A DNA stretch of 64,000 nucleotides from Actinotalea alkalitolerans (GCF_023369855.1 NZ_JAMBPP010000005.1:124001-188000), one strand, 5' to 3'. Positions 1-8,139 are shown, numbered from the stretch's first letter. Made by a program: numbers and translations. Notes: generated from the letters alone by a model not told the origin.

Positions 1-683
1 CCGACGCCGCCGAGCTCGCCGAGGATGGCGCGCTGGTGGGTGTCGAGCTCGGCCAGGCGCGGCCCGACCTCGACACCGTTGCGCAGGTCGGCCGCGATCC
101 CGTCCAGGAGGGCGAAGACCGAGGCCGCACCCTCGCCGAATATCTTGCTGCCGTCAGCGTCGGCCCGGACGGTGATGTCCGGGGCGATGCGCCGCTCGAC
201 GGTGCCGGAGGATCCGTTGAAGTCGTAGGTGCCCGAGGCGAAGGCGGTCGCCGCGCTCGAGGTGCCAGCGAAGACCGACCGCCCCAGGTAGGAGGTGTTG
301 GCCTGGCTGAGCATCGCGTCGCGGATGCCCTCGATCTCGATCGCGATCGCCTCGCGGCCGGTCTGGTTCAACGCACCCGAGTTGGCACCTTGGACGGTGA
401 GGTCGCGTGCGCGGCGCAGCGAGGCCAGCGAGGTGTTGAGGGTCGAGTCGATGGTCGCGAGCCACGCGGCGCCGTCGTCGGCGTTGCGAGCGAACTGCTC
501 GGTGGCGCGCTGGCTCGCCCTCAGCTGCAGGGCCTGTGCGGTGCCGCCCGGGTCGTCCGAGGGCTTGGTGATGACCTTGCCGCCCGACATCTTGTTCTGC
601 AGGTCGGACATCTTGCCGAGGTTCATCTGCAGGTTCGCCAGGCTGGTGCGCTGCACCGTCTGGTGGGTCACGCGGTTGATCAT
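1..683 (-). CDS. flgL: Flagellar hook-filament junction protein FlgL (partial)
   Basis: Hook-associated protein 3, exported by the flagellar type III apparatus and placed between FlgK and the filament. Only the N-terminal 227 residues are visible; the gene runs off the left edge, so the C-terminal D0 helix is not seen (family usually near 300 residues). The visible part starts with the amphipathic D0/D1 helices shared with flagellin (MINRVTHQTVQRTSLANLQ; later LRRARDLTVQGANSG). The ATG is preceded by GGGAG at the end of flgK and begins 3 bp after the flgK stop, making it the third gene of a leftward flgN-flgK-flgL operon. Any fliW further left cannot be seen. Confidence 0.93.
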   Translation of the reverse strand, partial: MINRVTHQTVQRTSLANLQMNLGKMSDLQNKMSGGKVITKPSDDPGGTAQALQLRASQRATEQFARNADDGAAWLATIDSTLNTSLASLRRARDLTVQGANSGALNQTGREAIAIEIEGIRDAMLSQANTSYLGRSVFAGTSSAATAFASGTYDFNGSSGTVERRIAPDITVRADADGSKIFGEGAASVFALLDGIAADLRNGVEVGPRLAELDTHQRAILGELGGV

Positions 684-686
684 GGC

Positions 687-2102
687 TTATCTCCCGACCA
701 CGCCGGTGCGATTGATGAGGACGTCGAGCATCTGGTCGATCGTGGTGAGCACGCGTGCCGCGCCCTCGTAGGCCCGCTGGTAGGCCAGCATGCTCACCAT
801 CTCCTCATCCAGATCGACGCTCGACTGGGAGAGTTGAAGGTTCTGGGCCGTCGCGCGTGAGACCTCGCTGACGTCGGCCCGCTGGCCGGCCGCTCGGGTC
901 TGCACCCCGAGGTCGACGACGAAGCTGCGCCAGGCCTCGTCCGGGCCGCCGGTGACGGTGGAGAGCTGGGAGATCTTGTCGGCGATCGAGCCGTCGTAGT
1001 CGCCTTCGCCGACGGCGCCGGCGCCGATGTGGTCGGGGTCGGTGATCGCCACCGAGAGGCTGATCGCCTCGGGCTCGCCCACCACGAGGGCGAAGAACTG
1101 ACGGCCGGCCGCGCCGTCCAAGCCGTGGCCGGTCATGTGGACCGGATTGACGGTCTCGTGCAGCGCCTTCGCGATGCCGTTCCACGACTTCGCGGCCTTG
1201 TCGAGCATGCCGTCGGGAGCCAAGTTGGCGACGTGGCTCGCGAGCTTGCCGCCCTCGAGGGTGAGCGACGTCGGGGGCGTACCCGTCCAGGCGAGCCTGA
1301 CCTGCTGAGCGGTGTCAGCGGTCGCGGCGCTCATGGTGAACGCCCCGGCGGCCTCGATCGCGTTCGCCTTGACCCCACGGACCAGGGCGTTGCCCGCGAC
1401 CATGACGTCCATGGTGCCGTCCGCGCGCTCACGCCCGGTGGCGCCGACCAGGGCCGAGAGCTTGGTGACGAGCTCGTTGCGCTGGTCGATCAGCTCGTTG
1501 GCCGAGCCGCCCGAGACGGTGATCCCACGGATGCTCTCGTTGAGCCGTGCGACGGCCGAGGCGGTGGTGTTGACCTCGGTGACGAGGGTCTCGGTCTCGG
1601 TGCGCAGCTGGTTCCACTGCGTCTCGACCGCGCGGTAGCCGCTGGCGATCTGGTCGACGAGGGCGTTGGCGTCGCCGAGCAGCACGTTGCGGGCCGCGGC
1701 GTCGTCGGTCTTGTTGCCGACGTCCTGCCACCCGGTCCAGAACCGCTGGAGCTGGGAGGCCAGGCCCGTCGAGGTGGGCTCGCTGATGGTCGACTCGAGC
1801 CGGCTGAACGCGGTGGCGCGTGCGGCCTGGAAGCTGGCGTTGGAGGTCTCGGCGCGCACCCGGGCGTCGAGGAACACGTCGCCCATGCGGGTCAGGCTGG
1901 TCACGTTGACGCCGTTGCCGGCCATGGTCCGCGAGGAGTGCATGGACGGGGCGGAGAGCGCCTGCACAGCGGTCAGGTTGGCCCGCTGGCGGGTGTACCC
2001 CGCGGTGTTGACGTTGCTGATGTTCTGGCCGGAGACCTCGAGGGCCTGGCGTTGGGCGACCAGCGAGGACAGGGCGGTCGACAGACCGGAGAAGCTGCTC
2101 AC
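687..2102 (-). CDS. flgK: Flagellar hook-associated protein FlgK
   Basis: HAP1, the junction protein that caps the hook before FlgL and the filament are added. The 471-residue product begins MSSFSGLSTALSSLVAQRQA and carries the rod/hook signature SGQNISNVNTAGYTRQR near residues 24-40. The C terminus (MLAYQRAYEGAARVLTTID) is the conserved D0 helix shared by FlgK, FlgE and FlgC. It is shorter than enterobacterial FlgK (about 547), as expected if outer domains are reduced. The start is GTG with GAGGA about 5 bases upstream. The gene follows flgN by 7 bp and precedes flgL by 3 bp, so co-transcription is likely. Confidence 0.96.
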   Translation of the reverse strand: MSSFSGLSTALSSLVAQRQALEVSGQNISNVNTAGYTRQRANLTAVQALSAPSMHSSRTMAGNGVNVTSLTRMGDVFLDARVRAETSNASFQAARATAFSRLESTISEPTSTGLASQLQRFWTGWQDVGNKTDDAAARNVLLGDANALVDQIASGYRAVETQWNQLRTETETLVTEVNTTASAVARLNESIRGITVSGGSANELIDQRNELVTKLSALVGATGRERADGTMDVMVAGNALVRGVKANAIEAAGAFTMSAATADTAQQVRLAWTGTPPTSLTLEGGKLASHVANLAPDGMLDKAAKSWNGIAKALHETVNPVHMTGHGLDGAAGRQFFALVVGEPEAISLSVAITDPDHIGAGAVGEGDYDGSIADKISQLSTVTGGPDEAWRSFVVDLGVQTRAAGQRADVSEVSRATAQNLQLSQSSVDLDEEMVSMLAYQRAYEGAARVLTTIDQMLDVLINRTGVVGR

Positions 2103-2109
2103 GGGGTCC

Positions 2110-2592
2110 TCACAGTGACTGGTCGAGCAGCTGCACGCTGCCGGTGGCTGAGGTCGCGCTGCCCCGGGGGTCGTAGGTCTGGACGTTCTCCTGGAGGCTC
2201 ATCAGGGTCTCCTGGGTGGCCCGGTGGGAGGTCGCGAGCAGGTCGCGGTTGCCCTCGGCCAGGTCGTTGATCTGGTCGGTGAGGGAGACGAAGGCCTCGT
2301 GGTGCGCGAGCAGCAGGTCGTCCCAGGGTGCGGGCGCCTCCTGGGCGAGCACCATGAGGCTGCTGCCCTCGGGCACGCCGACCTCGCGGGCTGCGTCGTC
2401 GGCCTCCATGGCACGGCCGAGCTCGGCGGTGCGGATCTGGTCCAGCACGCTCTCGACCTCCCGGGTCGCGTGGCCGAGCCACTGCGTGCGACCGCTCGTG
2501 AGGAGGAGCTGCTCCTCCTCCAGCTTGAACAGCAGGAGCTCGAGGAGCTGGCGTTCACGCCACAGCACCCCCGAGAGCTCGTTCAGACCCAT
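2110..2592 (-). CDS. flgN: FlgN-like export chaperone for FlgK/FlgL
   Basis: Probable cytoplasmic chaperone that escorts FlgK and FlgL to the export gate. The 160-residue product is almost entirely helical and Leu/Glu-rich (LWRERQLLELLLFKLEEEQ near residues 10-28), as in FlgN proteins, and lies directly upstream of its presumed clients. I place the start at ATG 2592 because GAGGGG sits about 8 bases upstream and the protein then begins MGLNELSG; a longer frame starting at 2640 has no such site and would begin at the predicted transcription start. Assigned from position and helical character; sequence conservation of FlgN is low. Confidence 0.82.
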   Translation of the reverse strand: MGLNELSGVLWRERQLLELLLFKLEEEQLLLTSGRTQWLGHATREVESVLDQIRTAELGRAMEADDAAREVGVPEGSSLMVLAQEAPAPWDDLLLAHHEAFVSLTDQINDLAEGNRDLLATSHRATQETLMSLQENVQTYDPRGSATSATGSVQLLDQSL

Positions 2593-2646
2593 CTCCACTA
2601 CCCCTCGGTCCGTGCGGCGCAGGGTTCTCGCACCAGTCATGTGTCG

Positions 2647-2676
2647 CTCATCGGCCTGTGCCCGGCCATTGTGACG
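2647..2676 (-). promoter_or_regulatory. Sigma-28-type promoter of flgN-flgK-flgL
   Basis: Read leftward: CGTCA, 17 bases, CCGATGAG. This matches the TCA-N17-YCGAT pattern found at ten other motility transcription starts in the window. The predicted start near 2640 leaves a leader of about 48 bases before flgN. The -35 element is the less common CGTCA form, shared with mcp4. Confidence 0.75.
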
Positions 2677-2722
2677 GTTTTGGCTAGGGGAGTTCTTTGC
2701 CCGCCGCGGCGAGACGCACAGA

Positions 2723-2738
2723 TGTGACGTGGATCACA
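2723..2738. promoter_or_regulatory. Crp/GlxR-type palindrome upstream of fliA
   Basis: TGTGA, six bases (CGTGGA), TCACA: a perfect match to the Crp-family half-site arrangement. It lies between the divergent flgN and fliA genes. A CATTGT hexamer at 2760-2765 could be the -10 element of fliA; that puts transcription start near 2772 and the palindrome centre at about -41.5, the class II activator position. The start site is inferred; no other good promoter for fliA is visible. Confidence 0.55.
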
Positions 2739-2900
2739 CTCCCAAAGGGCGGCAGTGGCCATTGTCCTGATTTGGCACGGGCCGAAACGGGCATCTGCAT
2801 CGATGTCGTCCAGTGCCCAGGAACGCCCCTTCGGGAGCCCCGGCGTCTTCACCCGCACCGCCCCCTCAAGTGCGCTAGCAGGCCCACCGAAACCCCGTTC

Positions 2901-3791
2901 GTGACCGCAACAGAGCACCCCACCAACGCGATGGTCGTCGAGCACATGGCGCTCGTCGGCTACCACGTCAACGCGATGCTGGCCCGCGTCCCCTCGTACG
3001 TCTCACGCAGCGACCTCGCCTCGGCCGGTGCGCTCGCCCTGGTGCGGGCGGCCCGTGCGTACGACGAGACCACCGGGGTGCCCTTCGGCCGCTACGCGAC
3101 CCTGCGCATCCGGGGCGCGCTGGTCGACGAGCTGCGCGGCATGGACTGGGTCTCCCGCGGTGCCCGGCAGCGCGCCCGCCGGATGACCGCCGTCGCCGAC
3201 CAGCTCACCGGCAGCCTGGGTCGCGCCCCGTCCCGCACCGAGCTGGCCGAGGCGATGGGCGTCCCGGTCGACGAGATCGACACCGCCCGCAGTGACGCCG
3301 ATGTGCGCATCCTGAGCATCGAGGGCTTCGACGGCTCGATCGCCGAGACGGTCGTGGAGACCGGCGCCGGCCCCGAGGAGTCGCTCATCAACTCCGAGAA
3401 GCTGACCTACCTGCGTGCCGGTGTCGAGAGCCTGCCCGAGCGGCTGCGGCACGTGGTCGAGCAGCTCTTCTTCCACGACCGTCCCGTCGTCGAGCTCGCC
3501 GCCGAGCTCGGGGTGACCCAGTCGCGGATCAGCCAGCTGCGCACCGAGGCCCTCGCGCTGCTCAAGGACGGCATGAACGCCAACCTCGACCCCGAGCTCG
3601 TCACCACCACCCAGCGCCCCGAGGGCGTCGCCGAGCGTCGCCGGCAGGCGTACTTCGCCTCGGTCGCCGCACGAGCCGCCGCGGTCTCGCAGGCCTCGAC
3701 CGCCGCGACGGTCCCCGCCCAGCGCGGCGGGGAGCACGACCTGCCGGTGTCCGCCGGACGGCCGCGCGAGCTCGACCTCGCGGTCGGCTGA
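2901..3791 (+). CDS. fliA: RNA polymerase sigma factor FliA (sigma-28 / WhiG type)
   Basis: Alternative sigma factor of the flagellar family. With the GTG start at 2901 the product has 296 residues. Region 2 is visible at about residues 25-95 (ASAGALALVRAARAYDE, RYATLRIRGALVDELR, then DWVSRGARQRARR, the FliA/WhiG signature), region 3 follows with a TELAEAMG segment, and region 4 has the helix-turn-helix ELAAELGVTQSRISQLR. About 60 residues rich in Ala follow region 4, longer than usual. The start is uncertain: no clear Shine-Dalgarno site precedes GTG 2901 or ATG 2931. It faces away from flgN. It probably reads the eleven TCA-N17-YCGAT promoters. No FlgM anti-sigma gene is seen in the window. 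Confidence 0.92.
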   Translation: MTATEHPTNAMVVEHMALVGYHVNAMLARVPSYVSRSDLASAGALALVRAARAYDETTGVPFGRYATLRIRGALVDELRGMDWVSRGARQRARRMTAVADQLTGSLGRAPSRTELAEAMGVPVDEIDTARSDADVRILSIEGFDGSIAETVVETGAGPEESLINSEKLTYLRAGVESLPERLRHVVEQLFFHDRPVVELAAELGVTQSRISQLRTEALALLKDGMNANLDPELVTTTQRPEGVAERRRQAYFASVAARAAAVSQASTAATVPAQRGGEHDLPVSAGRPRELDLAVG

Positions 3792-3799
3792 CGCACTCA

Positions 3800-3821
3800 C
3801 CGCGCGCCCTCGTGCGCGCGG
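3800..3821 (+). terminator. Hairpin after fliA
   Basis: CCGCGCGC and GCGCGCGG arms around a short loop, 8 bp after the fliA stop. No T-tract, as usual in such GC-rich genomes. A second hairpin follows at 3838, so the pair may form a two-part terminator. Confidence 0.5.
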
Positions 3822-3837
3822 CACAGAGCAAGGCCTT

Positions 3838-3865
3838 GGTGGCTCACCCGGCAGGGTGGGCCACC
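3838..3865 (+). terminator. Terminator hairpin between fliA and fliC
   Basis: GGTGGCTCACCC and GGGTGGGCCACC pair over 12 positions with one G-T wobble and a 4-base loop. It sits between fliA and the fliC promoter and would insulate flagellin transcription. Confidence 0.6.
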
Positions 3866-3901
3866 GTCGTCGTTCCCGGCGAAAAAGAAGTTCTGAGAAA
3901 A

Positions 3902-3931
3902 CCTCATCGTCGGCCCAGGGGGGCCGATCAG
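3902..3931 (+). promoter_or_regulatory. Sigma-28-type promoter of fliC
   Basis: CCTCA, 17 bases, CCGATCAG. Predicted transcription start is near 3937, giving a leader of about 55 bases that begins almost at the CATGGA hairpin (3941-3956). One of eleven sites with identical spacing. Confidence 0.8.
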
Positions 3932-3940
3932 ACAGGTGCT

Positions 3941-3956
3941 CGCCCATGGATGGGCG
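3941..3956 (+). promoter_or_regulatory. CATGGA hairpin in the fliC leader (candidate CsrA site)
   Basis: CGCCCA and TGGGCG form a perfect 6-bp stem with loop TGGA, so GGA is presented in the loop; CATGGATG fits the CsrA/RsmE consensus CANGGANG. Further GGA triplets lie in the Shine-Dalgarno region (3977-3982). This two-site layout, upstream hairpin plus ribosome site, resembles the Bacillus hag leader controlled by CsrA. Binding is inferred. Confidence 0.6.
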
Positions 3957-3990
3957 GCAGTTCCGACCCGAATCAAGGAGGAGTTCCATC

Positions 3991-4824
3991 ATGGGTCTCT
4001 CGATCAACCAGAACATCGCGGCAGTCAACTCCTACCGCAACCTGTCCAACACCCAGAACGACCTCGGCAAGTCGCTCGAGAAGCTCTCGTCCGGCTTCCG
4101 GATCAACCGTGCGGCCGACGACGCCGCCGGTCTCGCGATCTCCGAGGGACTGCGCTCGCAGGTCGGTGGCCTCAAGGTCGCTGCCCGCAACGCTCAGGAC
4201 GGCATCTCGGTGGTCCAGACCGCTGAGGGCGCCCTGACCGAGGTGCACGCGATCCTGCAGCGTGTTCGTGACCTGGCCGTCCAGTCCGGTAACGACTCGA
4301 ACAACGACAAGGCTCGGGAGAACATCGACACCGAGGCGACGAGCCTGGTGGCCGAGCTCGACCGGATCTCGAAGTCGACGAACTTCAACGGAACGCAGCT
4401 CTTGGACGGCAGCAACGCGACCCTGACGTTCCAGGTCGGCGCCGGCTCCACCGCCGCCAACGACCAGATTTCGGTCGATCTGAGCGACGCAAACGTCGGT
4501 GACGTCGCCACGGCGCTCGGCGCGCTCGACTTCAGCTCAGCCTCGGCTGCGCTCACATCGATCGAGCTGGTCGACACCCAGATCGAGGCTGTCTCGACCG
4601 CGCGTGCCGGGCTCGGTGCGATGCAGAACCGGTTCGAGCACACGGTCAAGAACATCAACGTCGCGGTGGAGAACCTGTCCGCGTCGGAGAGCCGGATCCG
4701 CGACACGGACATGGCGTCGGAGATGGTCAGCTTCACCCGGGCGCAGATCCTGTCCCAGGCGGGCACCGCGATGCTCGCCCAGGCCAACCAGATCCCGCAG
4801 GGCGTCCTGTCGCTCCTGCGCTGA
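3991..4824 (+). CDS. fliC: Flagellin
   Basis: Main filament subunit, exported and polymerised under the FliD cap. The 277-residue product has the N-terminal flagellin core (MGLSINQNIAAVNSYRNL; LEKLSSGFRINRAADDAAGL at about residues 30-49) and the C-terminal core (ESRIRDTDMASEMVSFTRAQ, ending QIPQGVLSLLR). Almost nothing separates the two conserved blocks except a short D1/D2 loop, so this is a small flagellin built nearly of D0/D1 only. The start is fixed by AAGGAGGAG at 3975-3983. It has its own sigma-28-type promoter, a candidate CsrA leader hairpin and a strong terminator, so it can be transcribed alone. Confidence 0.98.
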   Translation: MGLSINQNIAAVNSYRNLSNTQNDLGKSLEKLSSGFRINRAADDAAGLAISEGLRSQVGGLKVAARNAQDGISVVQTAEGALTEVHAILQRVRDLAVQSGNDSNNDKARENIDTEATSLVAELDRISKSTNFNGTQLLDGSNATLTFQVGAGSTAANDQISVDLSDANVGDVATALGALDFSSASAALTSIELVDTQIEAVSTARAGLGAMQNRFEHTVKNINVAVENLSASESRIRDTDMASEMVSFTRAQILSQAGTAMLAQANQIPQGVLSLLR

Positions 4825-4889
4825 TCTGATCAGCCGTAGCACCACGCAGCACCTGCACCACCAGCAGTACACGTAGCACCAGCTGCACA

Positions 4890-4936
4890 CCGGCCGGCGG
4901 CGGGATGACCTGGACCGTCACCCCGCCGCCGGCCGG
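4890..4936 (+). terminator. Terminator of fliC
   Basis: A 15-bp perfect stem of CCGGCCGGCGGCGGG with its complement, extended by TGAC/GTCA past one mismatch, around a 7-base loop. It follows fliC by 65 bp. It would stop most flagellin transcripts before fliD, leaving read-through for fliD-fliS. Confidence 0.8.
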
Positions 4937-4989
4937 AGCTGTCTGCGGCGCACAACGCGCCGCAACCCTCGCACCACAAGGAGAGCCCG

Positions 4990-6390
4990 ATGGCAGGGAT
5001 GAGCGTCGACGGTCTGGTGAGCGGCCTGAACACCACCGCGCTGATCAGTCAGCTGATGCAGGCCGAGGCCATGCCGCAGACCCTGCTCAAGCAGAAGTCG
5101 TCGACCGCCCAGACCTTCGTGACCGCCCTCCAGGGGCTCAACACCCGTATCGCCTCGCTCACGGACGCTGCGACCAATGCCGCCAAGCCCGCCTCGTGGC
5201 AGGCCTGGCAGGCCACCAGCTCGACCCCGGGCGCCACCGCGACCGCCGGGGCGGGCGCGCAGCCCGGGACGGTCACCTTCTCCGTCGACGCCGTCGCGAC
5301 GAGCCGTGTCTCGATCACCGCGCCCGTGGCCGACGACGGCAGCCTGCTGACCGGCGAGCCGCCATCTCTCACCATCCTCAGGAAGTCCGACAACACCCTC
5401 GTCACGGTCTCGCCGGCGTCCGGCAGCCTGAGCGACATCGCCAAGGCGATCAACGACAGCCCTGACGCCGGCGTCAAAGCCACGGTCGTCCGTGTCTCGC
5501 AGGAGCCTCCGACCTTCCGCATGCAGCTCACCGGCACCACGACCGGCAGCGCCGGAGGCTTCGAGGTTCACGCCGGCACGCACACCGACGTGGCGGACCT
5601 GACGCCCGCCAGCCGGATCGACGCAACGACCGTCCGCGAGGCCGCGAACGCACAGATCACCCTGTGGAAGGGGGTTGAGGGGCTAGAGCAGACCTTTTCC
5701 CAGTCCTCCAACACCTTCACCGGCCTGATGACCGGCGTCGACGTCACCGTCTCCAAGGTCACCGCCGCTGGTGAGGACCCGACCACCATCACCGTCGATC
5801 GCGACACCGAGGCCCTCAAGAAGCTCGCCTCGGGCCTGGTCGGTGCCCTCGGCGTCGTCTTCTCCGAGATCGCCTCGAAGACAGCGACCACGACCAAGAC
5901 GAACGCCGACGGCACCACCTCGGTCACCGGCGGGATCTTCTCGGGGGACAGCGCGATCCGTGGGATCTCTCAGTACCTCTCCGACGCGGTGTCGCGCCCG
6001 GTCGACGGCTACTCCCCCGCGGAGATCGGCATCGTGCTGGGCCGCGACGGGAGCTTCACCTTCGACGAGGAGAAGTTCAGCGCAGCCCTCGCTGCCGACC
6101 CTGCCAAGGTCCAGTCGATGCTGACCCAGATCGCCGACCGCGTGGCCACCACCGGCACGAGCATCTCTGACAAGTACGACGGCAGCCTGACCAACAAGAT
6201 CAAGGGCCAGGAGACGCTGGTCAAGGACTACGGCAACCAGATCGACTCATGGGACCGCCGTCTGGACCTGCGGCGTGCGGGCCTCGAGCGGACCTACTCG
6301 GGCCTCGAGGTCATGCTCTCCAAGATGAACTCGCAGTCCAGCTGGCTCGCCGGTCAGCTCTCCTCCCTGCCCTCCTGGTCGAACTCGTGA
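4990..6390 (+). CDS. fliD: Flagellar filament cap protein FliD
   Basis: Filament cap (HAP2) under which flagellin folds at the growing tip. The 466-residue product starts MAGMSVDGLVSGLNTTALIS, the typical FliD N terminus, with a coiled-coil C terminus (KGQETLVKDYGNQIDSWDRR, residues about 400-420). AAGGAG lies 7 bases before the ATG. No TCA-N17-YCGAT promoter is found between the fliC terminator and this gene, so fliD, fliS and the FliT-like gene probably depend on read-through from fliC or on a promoter I cannot recognise. fliS follows after 19 bp. Confidence 0.96.
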   Translation: MAGMSVDGLVSGLNTTALISQLMQAEAMPQTLLKQKSSTAQTFVTALQGLNTRIASLTDAATNAAKPASWQAWQATSSTPGATATAGAGAQPGTVTFSVDAVATSRVSITAPVADDGSLLTGEPPSLTILRKSDNTLVTVSPASGSLSDIAKAINDSPDAGVKATVVRVSQEPPTFRMQLTGTTTGSAGGFEVHAGTHTDVADLTPASRIDATTVREAANAQITLWKGVEGLEQTFSQSSNTFTGLMTGVDVTVSKVTAAGEDPTTITVDRDTEALKKLASGLVGALGVVFSEIASKTATTTKTNADGTTSVTGGIFSGDSAIRGISQYLSDAVSRPVDGYSPAEIGIVLGRDGSFTFDEEKFSAALAADPAKVQSMLTQIADRVATTGTSISDKYDGSLTNKIKGQETLVKDYGNQIDSWDRRLDLRRAGLERTYSGLEVMLSKMNSQSSWLAGQLSSLPSWSNS

Positions 6391-6409
6391 CTCCGGACGT
6401 GAGGTCCCG

Positions 6410-6856
6410 ATGAACTACTCAGCAGTCCGCACCCGCTACGTCGACGACACCGTCGCCACGGCGAGCCCGGCCAAGCTCCTGACCATGCTCTACGACCGTC
6501 TCGTCCTGGACCTGCAGCGCGCCGAGGCCGCTCAGCGCGGCGGCGACCGCGCCGCCGCGGGGGTCCAGCTCAACCACGCGCAGGACATCGTCGGCGAGCT
6601 CGTCTCGACCCTCGACGTCGACGCCTGGGACGGCGCCAAGCAGCTCATGTCGGTCTACACCTTCCTGCTCACCGAGCTCATCTCCGCCAACGTGGCCGGC
6701 GACGCCGAGCGCACCGCCGCGTGCCGCGAGCTGGTCGAGCCGCTGCGCGACGCCTGGCACCAGGCCGCGCAGGAGGTCTCGGTGACGGCCACACCGCTCG
6801 AGAACATCACCGTCGGAGCCCCGGGCCGGTCGCTCGGCGAGCTCGGTGTGGGCTGA
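6410..6856 (+). CDS. fliS: Flagellin export chaperone FliS
   Basis: Cytoplasmic chaperone that binds the flagellin C terminus and prevents early polymerisation. The 148-residue product has the family core: YVDDTVATASPAKLLTMLYD near residues 10-29, an all-helical body, and LNHAQDIVGELVSTLD near 49-64. The length is slightly above the usual 125-135, with a short tail. It sits between fliD and a FliT-like gene, the classical Gram-positive order. Confidence 0.94.
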   Translation: MNYSAVRTRYVDDTVATASPAKLLTMLYDRLVLDLQRAEAAQRGGDRAAAGVQLNHAQDIVGELVSTLDVDAWDGAKQLMSVYTFLLTELISANVAGDAERTAACRELVEPLRDAWHQAAQEVSVTATPLENITVGAPGRSLGELGVG

Positions 6857-6863
6857 GACCACG

Positions 6864-7214
6864 ATGAACCGGCCACCGCAGGGCTCGGCCCGGCAGGACA
6901 CCACCCAGCAGTGGGACGCCGCCTGGGAGACCGCGCTCACCGCGCTCGAGATGGACGTGGCCACCGCCGAGCACATGCTGACCCTGGGGCACATCGCCCA
7001 GGACCCACCCGCCGACCCATGGGCACCCCCGGTCGGTCTGGGCCCGCTGCCGGTCGCCATGGTCGAGCGCGCCCAGAGCGTGCTGGACCGGCAGATCGAG
7101 CTCGCCCGCCGGCTCTCCGAGGCCGCCGACCTGAGCCGCCGCCACAGCCGGGCGGCGCAGGCGCTGCGCTCGGCGGCCCCCTCGGTGCCGGTCTACGTCG
7201 ACACCCCCGCCTGA
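6864..7214 (+). CDS. FliT-like helical protein downstream of fliS
   Basis: A 116-residue helical protein (WETALTALEMDVATAEHML at about residues 19-37; MVERAQSVLDRQIELARRL at about 64-82) with no signal or membrane segment. Its place directly after fliS is where FliT, the FliD chaperone and regulator, or an equivalent small chaperone is found in many bacteria. Sequence alone does not prove FliT. ATG 6864 lies 7 bp after the fliS stop; an in-frame GTG at 6846 inside fliS is an alternative start. Confidence 0.6.
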   Translation: MNRPPQGSARQDTTQQWDAAWETALTALEMDVATAEHMLTLGHIAQDPPADPWAPPVGLGPLPVAMVERAQSVLDRQIELARRLSEAADLSRRHSRAAQALRSAAPSVPVYVDTPA

Positions 7215-7285
7215 GCCGACTCGCCGGACCCGGCCGGAGCCGATCCACGACGCCGACCTTTCACCCGATCGGACGTCGCCGAACT

Positions 7286-7315
7286 CCTCACGCAGCCCTG
7301 ACCACGGCCGATGGG
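7286..7315 (+). promoter_or_regulatory. Sigma-28-type promoter of the flgB-flgE operon
   Basis: CCTCA, 17 bases, CCGATGGG. Predicted start near 7321, leader about 76 bases. This would place the rod, MS ring, ATPase and hook genes under the same sigma factor as flagellin. Confidence 0.75.
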
Positions 7316-7343
7316 CAACCCGAGCAGGGATCGCTCACCCCGA

Positions 7344-7358
7344 GGCCATGGATCGGCC
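7344..7358 (+). promoter_or_regulatory. CATGGA hairpin in the flgB leader (candidate CsrA site)
   Basis: GGCC and GGCC pair around the loop ATGGATC, again exposing GGA. A GGAGGA run follows at 7364-7369. The stem is only 4 bp, the weakest of the group. Binding is inferred from its likeness to the fliC and flbD leaders. Confidence 0.4.
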
Positions 7359-7396
7359 GACCAGGAGGACCTCGACTGGGTGAGGTGTGTCCGGCT

Positions 7397-7735
7397 GTGT
7401 TCAGCTCCGTGACCTTCATGACGATGAGCAGCGCGCTCGACGGGCTCGCCCTGCGTCAGCGCGTCATCGCCGACAACGTCGCCAACGTGCAGACCCCCGG
7501 CTTCCGGGCCGGGCGGGTCTCCTTCGAGGCCTCCCTCGCCGAGGCCGTCAAGGGCGGGTCCGGCGCCGTGATCCCCCAGGTCCAGAGGTCCCTCGAGCCC
7601 ACCCGGCTCGACGGCAACAACGTCAACCTCGACACCGAGACGCTGCTGAACATCGACACGAACCTGCGCTACCAGCTCGCCACGCAGGCCATCGACGGCA
7701 CCTTCTCCAAGCTGCGCACCGCGATGAGGGGCTGA
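7397..7735 (+). CDS. flgB: Flagellar proximal rod protein FlgB
   Basis: Rod subunit next to the MS ring. With GTG 7397 the product has 112 residues, beginning MFSSVTFMTMSSALDGLALRQ, with the rod signature RQRVIADNVANVQTPGFR (residues about 20-37) and a C-terminal helix. The start is chosen because FlgB proteins begin a few residues before the SALDGLALRQ block; TGAGG lies about 11 bases upstream, and GTG 7424 or ATG 7433 are alternatives. First gene of a long operon; flgC follows after 2 bp. Confidence 0.9.
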   Translation: MFSSVTFMTMSSALDGLALRQRVIADNVANVQTPGFRAGRVSFEASLAEAVKGGSGAVIPQVQRSLEPTRLDGNNVNLDTETLLNIDTNLRYQLATQAIDGTFSKLRTAMRG

Positions 7736-7737
7736 CC

Positions 7738-8139
7738 ATGACGACCTTCGGCGCCATCGGCACCGCCGCGAGCGGGCTCACCGTCTACCGCAAGTGGCTC
7801 GACGCGATCAGCGACAACATCTCCAACATGAACACCGTCCGTGCCACGGACGAGGAGGCCTTCCAGGCCCGGTACGTCATCGCCCAGGCCGTCGAGAACG
7901 GGACCCAGGGCGGCGTGCAGGTGGCCGGCATCGCCTACGGCAGCGCCGAGGGCCGGATGGTCTACGAGCCCGGCCACCCCCTGGCCGACCCCGAGGGCTA
8001 CGTGCGCTACCCCGACATCGACATGGCCAGCCAGATGACCCAGATGATCATGGCCCAGCGCGGCTACCAGGCGAACGCCGCCATCGTGGACCGTGCCAAG
8101 GAGACCTACCAGGCCGCACTGCAGATCGGACGTAGCTGA
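7738..8139 (+). CDS. flgC: Flagellar rod protein FlgC
   Basis: Rod subunit stacked on FlgB. The 133-residue product shows the N-terminal rod motif (AISDNISNMNTVRAT near residues 21-35) and the C-terminal hallmark QMIMAQRGYQANAAIVDRAK (about 102-121). Length matches the family. The stop overlaps the fliE start as TGATG, so the genes are translationally coupled. Confidence 0.95.
   Translation: MTTFGAIGTAASGLTVYRKWLDAISDNISNMNTVRATDEEAFQARYVIAQAVENGTQGGVQVAGIAYGSAEGRMVYEPGHPLADPEGYVRYPDIDMASQMTQMIMAQRGYQANAAIVDRAKETYQAALQIGRS

Noticed and set aside
2593-2640. Longer FlgN starting at 2640
   Set aside because: That start would sit at the predicted transcription start without a ribosome site; ATG 2592 has GAGGGG upstream and gives the family-like N terminus.
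4960-4993. CTCG...CCGAT-like sequence before fliD as a sigma-28-type promoter
   Set aside because: Spacing is 16, the -35 lacks TCA, and the -10 would overlap the start codon.
7215-7260. Possible terminator hairpin after the FliT-like gene
   Set aside because: Only short, mismatched stems can be drawn in this GC-rich stretch.
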